Origin: Anaerolineaceae bacterium
GTDB taxonomy: Bacteria; Chloroflexota; Anaerolineae; Aggregatilineales; Phototrophicaceae
Assembly (NCBI GenBank): GCA_016124855.1
Contig: WGMX01000080.1
Location: 1 to 54,879 of the forward strand
DNA length: 54,879 nt
Reading direction: 5' to 3'
The position numbers and the translations under genes are program-made. Shown one piece after another: positions 15,646-24,167 of this stretch. The notes below the pieces were generated by a model that did no database searches, was not told the DNA's origin, and was given only the letters and a program-made list of their open reading frames with translations. The stretch's first letter is position 1. Every line of letters starts with the position of its first letter.

Positions 15646-15668
15646 TGTAATTTCAGAAGGAATGTGTT

Positions 15669-16598
15669 ATGGCTGTTCAAGCCAGCGTTAATGTCCAGAC
15701 AATAAAAGCATCGGCAGGCCGGCGGCGTGATTATCTACCTTACATGCTGGCGCTGCCCATCGTAATCTATGAAACCATATTCATACTCATTCCCATCATC
15801 CAGCAGTTCAGCTCCAGTTTTACCAGTGACATCATTGGTATTGGAACGGTGAAATGGGTGGGGTTGGCAAATTATGACCGCATGATCCACGACAAAAATT
15901 TTTGGAATTCAATGCGGGTGACGTTGTTATTCATGGGCGGCACGGTTGTTTTCGCAGTCGGGGCAGGATTAATCGCCGCGTTATTGATGAACCAGCGTTT
16001 TCGGGGACGTTCCGTGGCCCGCGCGATTATGACGCTGCCGTGGGCTTTTCCTGATTTGCCTACGGTGCTGGTGTTTTACTGGATTTTGAACCCGAACTTC
16101 GGCGTGATCAATGTTTTTGTGCGTTTCTTTTTGCCTTTGGATCAAAATCCAAAGTGGCTGTTGGATGTGCATTTGTCCTTACCACTGGTCATCGCCATCG
16201 CCGCATGGAAAGCCTTTCCATTTTATGGGTTGGTCATTCTTTCTGTTTTACAGGCTATACCACACGAGTTATATGAGGCGGCGAAGGTCGATGGTGCATC
16301 CCCTTATGAATCATTCCGCTTTGTTACGCTGCCAGAACTTATTCCGACGCTCATGCTCATGGGCGTTCTGGCGTGTATCTTCGCGTTTCGTCAGTTTGCG
16401 CTGATCTTTCTGTCGACAGGCGGCGGCCCCGCCCGAACGACGGAAACATTGGTCGTCGCGGTTTATAAAGCGGCATTTAATTCGTTCGACTTTTCTTACG
16501 GCGCGACCATTGGCGTTGCCGGTTTCGTGGCTGTGTTCACGATCACTTTGTTATTTGCATTTTTGCAGCGTCGGCAGGAAGCGGAGGCGGCTTTGTGA
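15669..16598 (+). CDS. Sugar ABC transporter permease, MalF/UgpA type
   Basis: A 309-residue inner-membrane protein with six predicted membrane segments, the first at about residues 25-47 (LPYMLALPIVIYETIFILI). The cytoplasmic EAA loop that docks the ATPase reads YEAAKVDGASPYESFRFVTL. The class is CUT1 carbohydrate importers. AGAAGGA precedes the ATG. Its last 4 bp overlap the next permease start, showing translational coupling. It partners the Tat-exported binding protein just upstream. Confidence 0.93.
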   Translation: MAVQASVNVQTIKASAGRRRDYLPYMLALPIVIYETIFILIPIIQQFSSSFTSDIIGIGTVKWVGLANYDRMIHDKNFWNSMRVTLLFMGGTVVFAVGAGLIAALLMNQRFRGRSVARAIMTLPWAFPDLPTVLVFYWILNPNFGVINVFVRFFLPLDQNPKWLLDVHLSLPLVIAIAAWKAFPFYGLVILSVLQAIPHELYEAAKVDGASPYESFRFVTLPELIPTLMLMGVLACIFAFRQFALIFLSTGGGPARTTETLVVAVYKAAFNSFDFSYGATIGVAGFVAVFTITLLFAFLQRRQEAEAAL

Positions 16599-17491
16599 AA
16601 AACATGGAAAATACACTATCAGCATCAGCTACAAGCAGGAGCATTTCCAGTCCACACCATTGGACACGACGAATACCGGTCTATATTCTGGTTTTGTTGT
16701 TTTGCATCACAACGGCTTTTCCGGTCTATTGGATGATTCTGAGTGTTTTTCAGCCGGTAAAGTACAGCCTACAGTATCCACCGCCGCTTTTCCCACAAGC
16801 ATTTGATCTGACACCCTTTAATGAGATTTTTAGCGGCAAGGATACGGCGCAGCGGGTGGATGTTTGGATTGCCAACTCTATCGTGCTGGCGACCATCACC
16901 ACTTTTATCTGTACGGGACTCGCCATCCTCGGCGCATATGCTTTATCCGGCAAGCGCTGGCGCGGACAGGGTTTATTCGGGCTGATGCTGCTGATGACCC
17001 AAATGCTGCCGGAGGCGTTAATTGTCATACCCCTTTACGCCACCATCGACAAACTTCACCTTAAAGACAGTCTGGTGACGCTGGCATTAGTGGACACGGC
17101 TTTTGTGCTGCCCATCTGCATCTGGATATTGAAGAACGTGTTCGACACGATACCCTACGAAATTCGAGATGCAGCGCTGGTGGACGGCTGTACGCGTATG
17201 CAGATGTTATGGCGAATCATGCTGCCTATTTCAGCGCCGGGTCTGGTGGCGGTGGGTGTAGTGGCATTTTTTCATGCGTGGAACGAGTATCTTTTTGCTG
17301 CCAGTTTGATCGGAAACCGAAAGCTTTATACCGCACCGGTTGGACTGGGTTCCATGATTTCGATGATTGACACGCCGATTGATAAGCTGATGGCGGGCGG
17401 ATTGTTATTTTCGATTTTCCCGGTCATTTTCTATTTGCTGGTGCAGCGGTACATCGTTGCTGGATTGAGCGCGGGCGCGGTAAAGGGGTAA
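16595..17491 (+). CDS. Sugar ABC transporter permease, MalG/UgpE type
   Basis: A 298-residue partner permease with six predicted membrane segments. The EAA loop reads EIRDAALVDGCTRMQMLWRI and the FPVYWM segment in the first extracellular region is typical of MalG-type subunits. The GTG at 16595 overlaps the preceding stop by 4 bp and is preferred for coupling; an in-frame ATG at 16604 would shorten it by 3 residues. It forms the heterodimeric channel with the upstream permease. The ATP-binding subunit is missing from the cluster. Confidence 0.93.
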   Translation: MKNMENTLSASATSRSISSPHHWTRRIPVYILVLLFCITTAFPVYWMILSVFQPVKYSLQYPPPLFPQAFDLTPFNEIFSGKDTAQRVDVWIANSIVLATITTFICTGLAILGAYALSGKRWRGQGLFGLMLLMTQMLPEALIVIPLYATIDKLHLKDSLVTLALVDTAFVLPICIWILKNVFDTIPYEIRDAALVDGCTRMQMLWRIMLPISAPGLVAVGVVAFFHAWNEYLFAASLIGNRKLYTAPVGLGSMISMIDTPIDKLMAGGLLFSIFPVIFYLLVQRYIVAGLSAGAVKG

Positions 17492-17610
17492 GAGATTCAA
17501 CGCCAAGGCGCAACGAGAATACATTTAAACAGCATACCCAAAGACAAAAGTCCGATTTTACCGCAGTACTAAAGCAGGCTTCGCCAAAAGATATAAGGTA
17601 AGGAAGAAGA

Positions 17611-17634
17611 GCGCACAGCCGTGCGCCCCTACAT
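17611..17634 (+). repeat. Short palindrome with CCCTAC tail (family B-like)
   Basis: GCGCAC-AGCC-GTGCGC followed by CCCTAC, a form related to the paired palindromes at 18955-19016 and 21720-21807. It lies in the gap before the M24 peptidase gene. Confidence 0.5.
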
Positions 17635-17674
17635 CCGACCTTTTAGAAACGTATCGTAGAAGGAAAAGATTAGG

Positions 17675-18841
17675 ATGAGCAACCAAGAATTGGAACGTGC
17701 TCGTGGTGAATTACAGGCGTTAGGGGCAGATTTTGCCCTGCTGTCATCCAGCGAGAACGTGACCTATGTCAGCCACTTTGAAGTGCCAGTCGATTTCGGG
17801 GCGAATGCGACGTTGAGCGCTGCGCCACCGATGGCTGCAATTGGGGTGAAAGATGAGGGTGCTGCGGCGCTAATGATCCCCAATTCGTATGAAAAGGACG
17901 CAAAGCAGCAGAGCGCAGGGGTTGAAGTTCGAAGTTACGTGCCGGTTGATTGGTGGACTCCAACCGACGGACGCATGAATTATCTGCATTTGTTGGGCGA
18001 GACGTTACGGCAGCTTGGATTTGGAAAAAGCCCGTTTAAATTGGCGATTGAGGAACGGACGCTGCCGGTTTCGGCTTTGCAGTTGATTATGGACGAGTTC
18101 CCGAAGGTGCAGATTATTGAGGCGGGCGCGGCGCTGGCGGCGGCACGAGCGATCAAGAGCGCGTATGAATTGGATAAGCTGCGCTTCGCGGCGGAGGTCA
18201 ACAAAGCGGGACATACCGAACTGCGGCGGCAAACCCGAGAAGCGGGCAAGAACGAGTTTGATATGTGGGCGGCGGTCATCAATGCGATGGAGAAGAAGGT
18301 AGGACATCCACTGATGGTGTTCGGGGAGCTGGTGACTGGAAGCCGCTGCAAGTGGGTGAATTATCCCGGTGGGCCGAAGGATGTGGTGACCAAAACCGGC
18401 GACTTGGCGCTGATGGATATGAGTCCGCGCGTGAACGGGTACTGGTCAGACACAACGAACACGATGGTGGTGGGTGGTGTTCCTGCGACGGAGAAGCAGA
18501 AGCGTTACGGCGTGGCGGCGCGCGAGGCTTTCCATGCGGCGGCGGAGATGCTGCGTCCCGGTAAGCAGGCGAAAGATGCGTTCATCGCGGCGAACGCGGC
18601 TTTTGAGAAGCACGGCCTCAAAATCGGGCATTACGCGGGGCATCAAATCGGGGTTTCGGTGAATGAAGCACCGCGACTTGTGCCTTACGACGAGACTCCG
18701 ATTCGGGCGGGGATGGTGTTCTCAATAGAGCCGGGAGCTTACGAGGGCGAACACGGTGATACCGGCGCACGAATGGAAAAGTCGGTGATTGTTCACGAGT
18801 CGGGGCCGGAAATTATCTGCGACTTCGAGTGGGGATTCTAG
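17675..18841 (+). CDS. M24-family metallopeptidase (Xaa-Pro aminopeptidase/creatinase fold)
   Basis: A 388-residue protein with an N-terminal creatinase-like domain (about residues 1-135) and a pita-bread catalytic domain. The dimetal ligands are all present: Asp in ALMDMSP, Asp in YWSDTTNT, His in YAGHQIGVS, Glu in SIEPGAYE and Glu in ARMEKSVIV. The family includes proline aminopeptidases and C-N hydrolases such as creatinase. In a sugar-acid cluster the role is unclear; a hydrolase acting on a non-peptide compound is possible. GAAGGA lies upstream of the ATG. It is 183 bp after the transporter and may have its own promoter or be read through. Confidence 0.88.
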   Translation: MSNQELERARGELQALGADFALLSSSENVTYVSHFEVPVDFGANATLSAAPPMAAIGVKDEGAAALMIPNSYEKDAKQQSAGVEVRSYVPVDWWTPTDGRMNYLHLLGETLRQLGFGKSPFKLAIEERTLPVSALQLIMDEFPKVQIIEAGAALAAARAIKSAYELDKLRFAAEVNKAGHTELRRQTREAGKNEFDMWAAVINAMEKKVGHPLMVFGELVTGSRCKWVNYPGGPKDVVTKTGDLALMDMSPRVNGYWSDTTNTMVVGGVPATEKQKRYGVAAREAFHAAAEMLRPGKQAKDAFIAANAAFEKHGLKIGHYAGHQIGVSVNEAPRLVPYDETPIRAGMVFSIEPGAYEGEHGDTGARMEKSVIVHESGPEIICDFEWGF

Positions 18842-18954
18842 GAAGTACCTAGTCGTGAGTGCCGAGTACCGAGTGAAGATAAGTGCTGAAAATTGAAACA
18901 GAGCACCGGACGCGATTTTGACGATTGACAATTAAATTTGGTGTTAGCAATGAC

Positions 18955-19016
18955 GGACGGCATGTATGCCGTCCCTACGCACAATGTTTTCGTAGGGAGA
19001 CGATATATCGTGTCCG
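18955..19016. repeat. Paired palindromic repeat (family B)
   Basis: Two near-perfect palindromes, GGACGGCATGTATGCCGTCC (18955-18974) and the imperfect GGAGACGATATATCGTGTCC (18996-19015), face each other through CCCTAC and GTAGGG on either side of a 13-base spacer. The same head-to-head arrangement recurs at 21720-21807. Confidence 0.8.
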
Positions 19017-19082
19017 GCAAGAAATGATTACCTGAAAATATTTGAGAAGAAATTTATCTGTGACCAATAGAGAAGCAAATTT

Positions 19083-20243
19083 ATGAAAATTACGGACATT
19101 GAGACCTACAGCGTCAGTGCAGGATGGAAAAACTGGTTATTCATCAAGGTGCTGACGGACACCGAGTATTACGGGATTGCGGAAGCGACGATCAACGGGT
19201 TCATCAAGACGACGGAAGCCTCGGTGCATGAACTCAAGCACTTCGCCATCGGACGCGACCCGCGCGAAGTGACAGCGATTGCGACCAAGATTATCAGCAG
19301 CATTCAGGACGCGGGACACATTCACCGGATGGTGATGGGCGCGGTGGAAGTGGCCTGTTGGGATATTTTGGGAAAAAGTCTGGGTGTGCCGATTTATCAA
19401 CTGTTGGGTGGGAAGGTGCGCGAGAGCATCCTCGGTTATGCCAATGGTTGGTATCGGGCAGAACGCACACCCAAAAATTTTGTCGAGGCCGCGGAATATG
19501 CAGTCGGCAAAGGGTTTGCCGCGCTCAAGATTGATCCGTTCGGGTTGGCGAAATACTTCATTAGTGAGGCGGAAATCAAAGAAGCCTACGATATCTTGAA
19601 GGCGATTCGGGAGCGTTTCGGTCCCGCGCTAAAGATCATGATTGATGTTCACAGCCGATTCTCTCCGGCGGAGGGCATCCGCGTGGCGGAGGCGATGCAA
19701 GATTTGGATTTGTTCTGGTGGGAAGAACCGACCAGCCCCGAACGCGAGATTCTTTCAAATGAGGTGGCGCTGCGAAGCCCAATCCGTGTGGCAACGGGTG
19801 AGCAGTTCGACAAGATCGGGCAGTTCTTCACGCTGGCGGAAGGCGGCGGCATCAGCATCTGGCAGCCAGAACCGATGTCGTTAGGCGGCATCAAGAACAC
19901 GATGGCGGTAGCGCATATCGCCGAGGCCAACGGCGCGTGGATTGCGCCGCATCAAAGCGGTGGGCCGGTGGCAACGGCGGTTTGTTTACAACTGGCGGCC
20001 TGTATCCCCAACTTTCTGATTCAGGAACATTTTGATCCGTTTAATGAGGATTGGACGCAGGATATTGTCGATTGGCACCCGTCGATTGATGCCAGCAACG
20101 GGCATTTGTCGTTTCCGACTGCGCCGGGTTTGGGGTTGGATTTGAATTTAGAAGTGATCGCCGAGCATCCGTATGATCCGGCGGCGTATTTTGATACCAA
20201 TCAGGCTGGTTGGGAGAAGCGTTTGGGTCAGCGGGCGAAATAG
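19083..20243 (+). CDS. Enolase-superfamily dehydratase (mandelate racemase/galactonate dehydratase-like)
   Basis: A 386-residue enolase-superfamily enzyme: N-terminal capping domain to about residue 115, then a (beta/alpha)7beta barrel. The metal ligands are Asp in MIDVHSRF, Glu in FWWEEPTSP and Glu in ATGEQFDK; the base residues are Lys in ALKIDPFG and His in IAPHQSGGP. The D-x-H motif in IDVHSRF and the pattern around it resemble sugar-acid dehydratases such as galactonate dehydratase, which remove water to give 2-keto-3-deoxy acids. It likely produces the substrate of the DapA-type or FAH-type enzyme. The sugar acid is not identifiable. Confidence 0.88.
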   Translation: MKITDIETYSVSAGWKNWLFIKVLTDTEYYGIAEATINGFIKTTEASVHELKHFAIGRDPREVTAIATKIISSIQDAGHIHRMVMGAVEVACWDILGKSLGVPIYQLLGGKVRESILGYANGWYRAERTPKNFVEAAEYAVGKGFAALKIDPFGLAKYFISEAEIKEAYDILKAIRERFGPALKIMIDVHSRFSPAEGIRVAEAMQDLDLFWWEEPTSPEREILSNEVALRSPIRVATGEQFDKIGQFFTLAEGGGISIWQPEPMSLGGIKNTMAVAHIAEANGAWIAPHQSGGPVATAVCLQLAACIPNFLIQEHFDPFNEDWTQDIVDWHPSIDASNGHLSFPTAPGLGLDLNLEVIAEHPYDPAAYFDTNQAGWEKRLGQRAK

Positions 20244-20253
20244 ACTAAAAGCC

Positions 20254-20419
20254 TTAACGCAAAGGCGCAAGGATGCAAGGACGCAAAGAAAACCCTTCCT
20301 TAGTCCTACATCACCAACGTTCGCAGGCTCACTCTGGTGATAGCCCGCAAGCGAGGGGAAATAAAACTGGAAATGCAATTTAACCGCAGAGACACAGAGG
20401 ACGCGGAGAGAAGGCAGAG
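20254..20419 (+). repeat. Composite of repeat families A and C between two dehydratase genes
   Basis: TAACGCAAAGGCGCAAGG and GGACGCAAAG (20254-20288), then ACGTTCGCAGGCTCA ... GCAAGCGAGGGG (about 20307-20358), whose TTCGCAGGCTCA core also occurs in the E2 gene (about 25497). The stretch ends with AAATGCAATTTAACCGCAGA and GACACAGAGG (20371-20400). It fills nearly the whole gap. Confidence 0.7.
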
Positions 20420-20424
20420 CAATT

Positions 20425-21633
20425 ATGAAAATTACAAAGATTGAAACGATTTGGTGTGACACCTTACTACCGACGAGTTGGGTGCGAATCCATACGGATG
20501 ACGGGTTGATCGGGTTGGGGGAAACGTATTATATCCCGCGAGCGGTAAGCGCGGTGATCCATGATGTGTTTGCCAAGCTGCTGTTGGGGCGTAATCCGTT
20601 GGACATCGAGAACCACTGGCAGAATATGTTCTCGACGGTGAACTTTTTCGGGTTCGCGGGTTCGGAAATGCGGGCGATCAGCGCGGTAGATGTGGCGCTG
20701 TGGGACATCGCAGGGCAATACACCGGACAGCCGATTTATAACCTGCTGGGTGGCCGAAGCCGTGACCAGATCATGATTTACAACACCTGCGTCGGACATG
20801 GACAGTATCAAGATTATCAACGCTGGGCGGATGGTCATGCGGGCGAACTGGCGGCGGAATTACTGCAGCAGGGTGTCAAGGCCATGAAGATTTGGCCGTT
20901 TGATCAATTTGGTGTGTCGCTGGATGGGCCGGGGCAAAAAGCGGCGCGTGCGCAAGGCACATCCGGTTCAAATGTGATCGGGCCGGTGAGCCATTTCTTG
21001 AGCAAAGCGGAACTCAAGAAGGGGCTGTCCTACGTGGAGGATATTCGCAGTACGGTTGGCGACAAAATGGAAATTGCCATCGAGGGTCATGCGCGTTGGA
21101 ATTTGCCAGAAGCGGTGAAGATCGCACAGGCGCTGGAACCCTATGACGTGATGTGGCTGGAGGAGATTATTCCACCGGATAATATCGAAAGTTATGCGCG
21201 GCTGAAACAGCAGACCAAACTCAAGCTGTGTGTTAGCGAACGGTTATTCACGCGCTTTGGTTTTCATCGGGTGGTGGAGGACAACGCGGCAGATGTCATC
21301 ATGCCGGATATGGCGTGGACGGGCGGAATCAGTGAGACACGCAAGATTTGTGCGCTGGCGGACACGTATTATTTGCCGGTGACGAGCCATGACTGCATCG
21401 GGCCAGTGGCGTTGTGGTCGGCGGCACACATGATGCTGCATGTGCCGAACGCGATGATTGTAGAAACGGTTCGGGCGTATTACAACGGTTGGTACAACGA
21501 CATTGTGACCGACCGAATTCCGATCCATGATGGGATGATTTCGCTGGAAGGCAAACCGGGTCTGGGTACGAAGCTGCGCGAGGAAGTGTTGAATCGGGCG
21601 GATGTGCATATTGAGGTCAGTGAGGCGAAATAA
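20425..21633 (+). CDS. Enolase-superfamily protein (mandelate racemase subgroup), second copy
   Basis: A 402-residue enolase-superfamily enzyme with a longer insertion after the first barrel strand than the copy at 19083. Visible ligands are Glu in AIEGHARWN, Glu in MWLEEIIPP and Glu in CVSERLFTR. The general base region has Lys in AMKIWPFDQ and His in VTSHDCIGP. The first ligand is Glu in an E-x-H motif rather than Asp, which differs from its neighbour and suggests another substrate. It is probably a sugar-acid dehydratase or racemase. The start ATG lies close to GCAGAGC in a repeat-filled leader. Confidence 0.87.
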   Translation: MKITKIETIWCDTLLPTSWVRIHTDDGLIGLGETYYIPRAVSAVIHDVFAKLLLGRNPLDIENHWQNMFSTVNFFGFAGSEMRAISAVDVALWDIAGQYTGQPIYNLLGGRSRDQIMIYNTCVGHGQYQDYQRWADGHAGELAAELLQQGVKAMKIWPFDQFGVSLDGPGQKAARAQGTSGSNVIGPVSHFLSKAELKKGLSYVEDIRSTVGDKMEIAIEGHARWNLPEAVKIAQALEPYDVMWLEEIIPPDNIESYARLKQQTKLKLCVSERLFTRFGFHRVVEDNAADVIMPDMAWTGGISETRKICALADTYYLPVTSHDCIGPVALWSAAHMMLHVPNAMIVETVRAYYNGWYNDIVTDRIPIHDGMISLEGKPGLGTKLREEVLNRADVHIEVSEAK

Positions 21634-21719
21634 ATCTCACCTGAAAAGAAACCATGAGAATTGATTGTAGGGTCGCACAGGTATTTTACCGCCACACAAT
21701 AGCGTGGTAGCGCGAAATC

Positions 21720-21807
21720 GGACGCGATATATCGCGTCCCTACATAAAGATTTGAGGGAAATAACATGTATTTCATGTGTGGTGTAGGGACGGCATATAT
21801 GCCGTCC
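21720..21807. repeat. Paired palindromic repeat (family B)
   Basis: Two perfect 20-bp palindromes, GGACGCGATATATCGCGTCC (21720-21739) and GGACGGCATATATGCCGTCC (21788-21807), face each other through CCCTAC and GTAGGG with about 42 bases between. This is the same unit order as 18955-19016 with a different spacer, so the pair, not the single palindrome, seems to be the conserved unit. Confidence 0.85.
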
Positions 21808-21923
21808 GCTCCCGTAAATTTCTCCACCACGCTGTTGTGTACACATAACACGGCTTTGCGCCCAACGGAAAACAATGATTTTTTGAATTTAAATAGCAAG
21901 AGAATCAATCAAAGGAATTATGG

Positions 21924-23015
21924 ATGCGCCCATTTCATCTTGCGATAACGGGTGATTTTTTGAATGAACAGGGAACGAGCGCTTATGGCGATTTGGGTTT
22001 CGGGGCGATGGAGTCCTGCCCGTTCATTGACATTCATTACATTATGGAACATGCGCCGAGGGCGAATGATCCCAGTTATTGGGACAATTTGTACTCGATG
22101 GAAGTCAAGGCCGAACATCTCAAAGGCATGGACGGTTTGATTGTGCTGCGGCCTTATATTCGCGCTCATGCTTACGCGGGTGCGGAAAACTTGACGGTGA
22201 TTGGACGCTCCGGCGCGGGCTACGACAAGATTGATGTGCCAGCCTGCACTGCTAACGATGTGCTGTTGTTCAACCTGCCGAACACGCTCAATCATTCGAC
22301 GGCTTCAACGGCGTTGATGTTTATCCTTGCGCTGACGAAAAATTTGATGGCGCAAGATCGTGTCACCCGCGCGGGACGATGGGATTTGCAGGCGGAAGTG
22401 TTGGGAACCGAGATCGAGCGCAAGACGTTGGGAATCATTGGGTTGGGCGCAAGTGGACGTGAACTGGCACGGATTATCGCACCGTTCAATATGCGGATTT
22501 TGGCTTATTCGCCACATGCTGAGCCAGAGCAGGCGGCAGCGCTGGGCGTTGAGTTGACTTCGCTCGAAACCCTGATGCGCAAGTCGGATGTGGTGAGTAT
22601 CCATGCCAGCCTGACACCGGATAAGTACCACATGATTAAAGCCGAACACTTGGCGATGATGAAGCCCAAAGCCTTTTTCGTCAATGTGGCGCGCGGTGCG
22701 CTGGTCGATCAAGCAGCGTTGGTCAAGGCGCTGCAAGAACGGAAAATCGCTGGGGCGGGTTTGGATGTGTTCGAGGTTGAACCGCTTCCGGCGGATGATC
22801 CGCTGACTAAACTGGATAACGTGCTGCTGACTCCCCATTGGGCGCCGGCGACATCCGACATCTGGACGGCGGGTGGTTTGCTGATGGCTCAGTGTATGCT
22901 GGATGCGGCACAGGGCAAAATTCCACCGAATGTCATTAATAAGTCGGTGTTGGATAGTGCCAAGTTTCAGGCGAAGTTGGCGCGGTTTGTGGAAAATCAG
23001 GCGGTGCAATTATGA
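21924..23015 (+). CDS. D-2-hydroxyacid dehydrogenase family protein (2 of 3)
   Basis: A 363-residue protein, longer than usual because of an extended N-terminus (FGAMESCPFIDIHYIMEHAP) before the catalytic domain. The NAD motif is LGIIGLGASGREL. The catalytic Arg is in NVARGALVDQ, Glu in DVFEVEPLP and His in LTPHWAPAT. The tail IPPNVINKSVLDSAKF is common in this subgroup. The likely role is reduction of a keto acid such as hydroxypyruvate or a sugar-derived 2-keto acid. It lies after a family B repeat and may start a new transcript segment. Confidence 0.88.
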   Translation: MRPFHLAITGDFLNEQGTSAYGDLGFGAMESCPFIDIHYIMEHAPRANDPSYWDNLYSMEVKAEHLKGMDGLIVLRPYIRAHAYAGAENLTVIGRSGAGYDKIDVPACTANDVLLFNLPNTLNHSTASTALMFILALTKNLMAQDRVTRAGRWDLQAEVLGTEIERKTLGIIGLGASGRELARIIAPFNMRILAYSPHAEPEQAAALGVELTSLETLMRKSDVVSIHASLTPDKYHMIKAEHLAMMKPKAFFVNVARGALVDQAALVKALQERKIAGAGLDVFEVEPLPADDPLTKLDNVLLTPHWAPATSDIWTAGGLLMAQCMLDAAQGKIPPNVINKSVLDSAKFQAKLARFVENQAVQL

Positions 23016-23051
23016 ACCCCTCCCTAACTCTCCTCCGGAGGCGAGGGAGGG
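23016..23051 (+). repeat. Diverged family A repeat
   Basis: CCCCTCCCTAACTCTCCTCC, then GGAGGCGAGGGAGGG. It is a hairpin-forming variant of the C-rich/G-rich repeat with a different centre (CCTCCGGAGG), directly after the preceding stop codon. Confidence 0.7.
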
Positions 23052-23136
23052 CGCGAGCCATAAGATTGCGATTCTCAAAGTCGATACTGTTTGTTTTCGG
23101 GATAGAAATGCTATTTAACTAAAGGTTCAAAACGTT

Positions 23137-24102
23137 ATGTCCATGAGTAAAGATCAATATCTGGCACTGTACCGGCAGATGCTGGAAATCCGGCGGACGG
23201 AAGAAGCACTGGCGAAGTCACACCAAGCGGGTTTGATTCACGGTGCGTGTCATACCTATGTGGGAGAAGAAGCGATTGCCACTGGAGTGTGCGCTCATCT
23301 GATGCATAAAGACGCGGTGTTCAGCACCCATCGCGGGCATGGTCATGCGCTGGCGAAAGGGGTGCCGCCGCGTGAGTTGGTGGCGGAATTGTTCGGGCGG
23401 GCGACAGGTGTTTCTCGCGGACGTGGCGGTAGTATGCATCTGTTCTCGCCTGAAGTGGGCATGATGGGAACCAGCGGCATCGTCGGGCCGTGTATTTTAC
23501 AGGCAACGGGCGCGGGCTACAGTTCCAAGTTATTGAACAATGGCACGGTCGGTGTGGCCTTCTTCGGAGATGGTGCAAGTAATAACGGCGCGTTCCACGA
23601 AGGGTTGAATCTGGCGGCGATCTGGGATTTGCCGGTGATTTTTGTCTGCGAGAACAACATGTATGCCACCGAAGTGGCTTTCTCGTATGCCACGCGCAAT
23701 ACGGAAGTGGCCGAACGCGCCCAAACTTATGGCATGGCGGCCTGCGCGGTCGATGGTAATGATGTGCTGGCGGTTTATCAGGCGGCGGAGGAAGCGGTGA
23801 GTCGTGCGCGGGCGGGCAAAGGGCCAACCCTAATTGAAGGCAAGACCTATCGCACCCGTGCTCATGCCGAGGGAATGCGGGATGCGGGTTATCGCACGGC
23901 GGAAGAAGTCGAGGTCTGGAAGAAGCGCGATCCAATTAGCAATTATCGGGACAAGCTGCTGCAAATGGGCGCGGCAAGTGAGGCTGATTTTGAACAGATT
24001 GAGGCCGACGTGAAAGCGCTGGTGGATGAAGCGGTGGAGTTCGCCAAGAACAGCCCGTATCCTGATCCCGCGACCGCCAGTCAATATATTTATAGTCAAT
24101 AA
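23137..24102 (+). CDS. Thiamine-diphosphate-dependent dehydrogenase E1, alpha subunit
   Basis: A 321-residue E1-alpha of the pyruvate/acetoin/branched-chain 2-oxoacid dehydrogenase type. The ThDP-binding motif GDGASNNGAFHEGLNLAAIW ends with CENN, and the phosphorylation-loop region SRGRGGSMHLFSPE is typical. With E1-beta and E2 downstream it forms a complex that decarboxylates a 2-oxo acid (or cleaves an alpha-diketone as in acetoin dehydrogenase) and passes the acyl group to lipoate. The genes give no firm substrate choice. In this cluster it may oxidise pyruvate or a short 2-oxo acid released from the sugar acid. Confidence 0.92.
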   Translation: MSMSKDQYLALYRQMLEIRRTEEALAKSHQAGLIHGACHTYVGEEAIATGVCAHLMHKDAVFSTHRGHGHALAKGVPPRELVAELFGRATGVSRGRGGSMHLFSPEVGMMGTSGIVGPCILQATGAGYSSKLLNNGTVGVAFFGDGASNNGAFHEGLNLAAIWDLPVIFVCENNMYATEVAFSYATRNTEVAERAQTYGMAACAVDGNDVLAVYQAAEEAVSRARAGKGPTLIEGKTYRTRAHAEGMRDAGYRTAEEVEVWKKRDPISNYRDKLLQMGAASEADFEQIEADVKALVDEAVEFAKNSPYPDPATASQYIYSQ

Positions 24103-24105
24103 TAG

Positions 24106-24143
24106 ACCCCCACCCTAACCCTCCCCCGTAAACGAGGGAGGGA
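24106..24143 (+). repeat. Family A repeat between E1-alpha and E1-beta
   Basis: ACCCCCACCCTAACCCTCCC, then CCGTAAACGAGGGAGGGA, nearly identical to the copies at 8561 and 26610. It begins 3 bases after the E1-alpha stop. Confidence 0.85.
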
Positions 24144-24167
24144 ATAAAGAGAAAACAAGGAAGAAAA

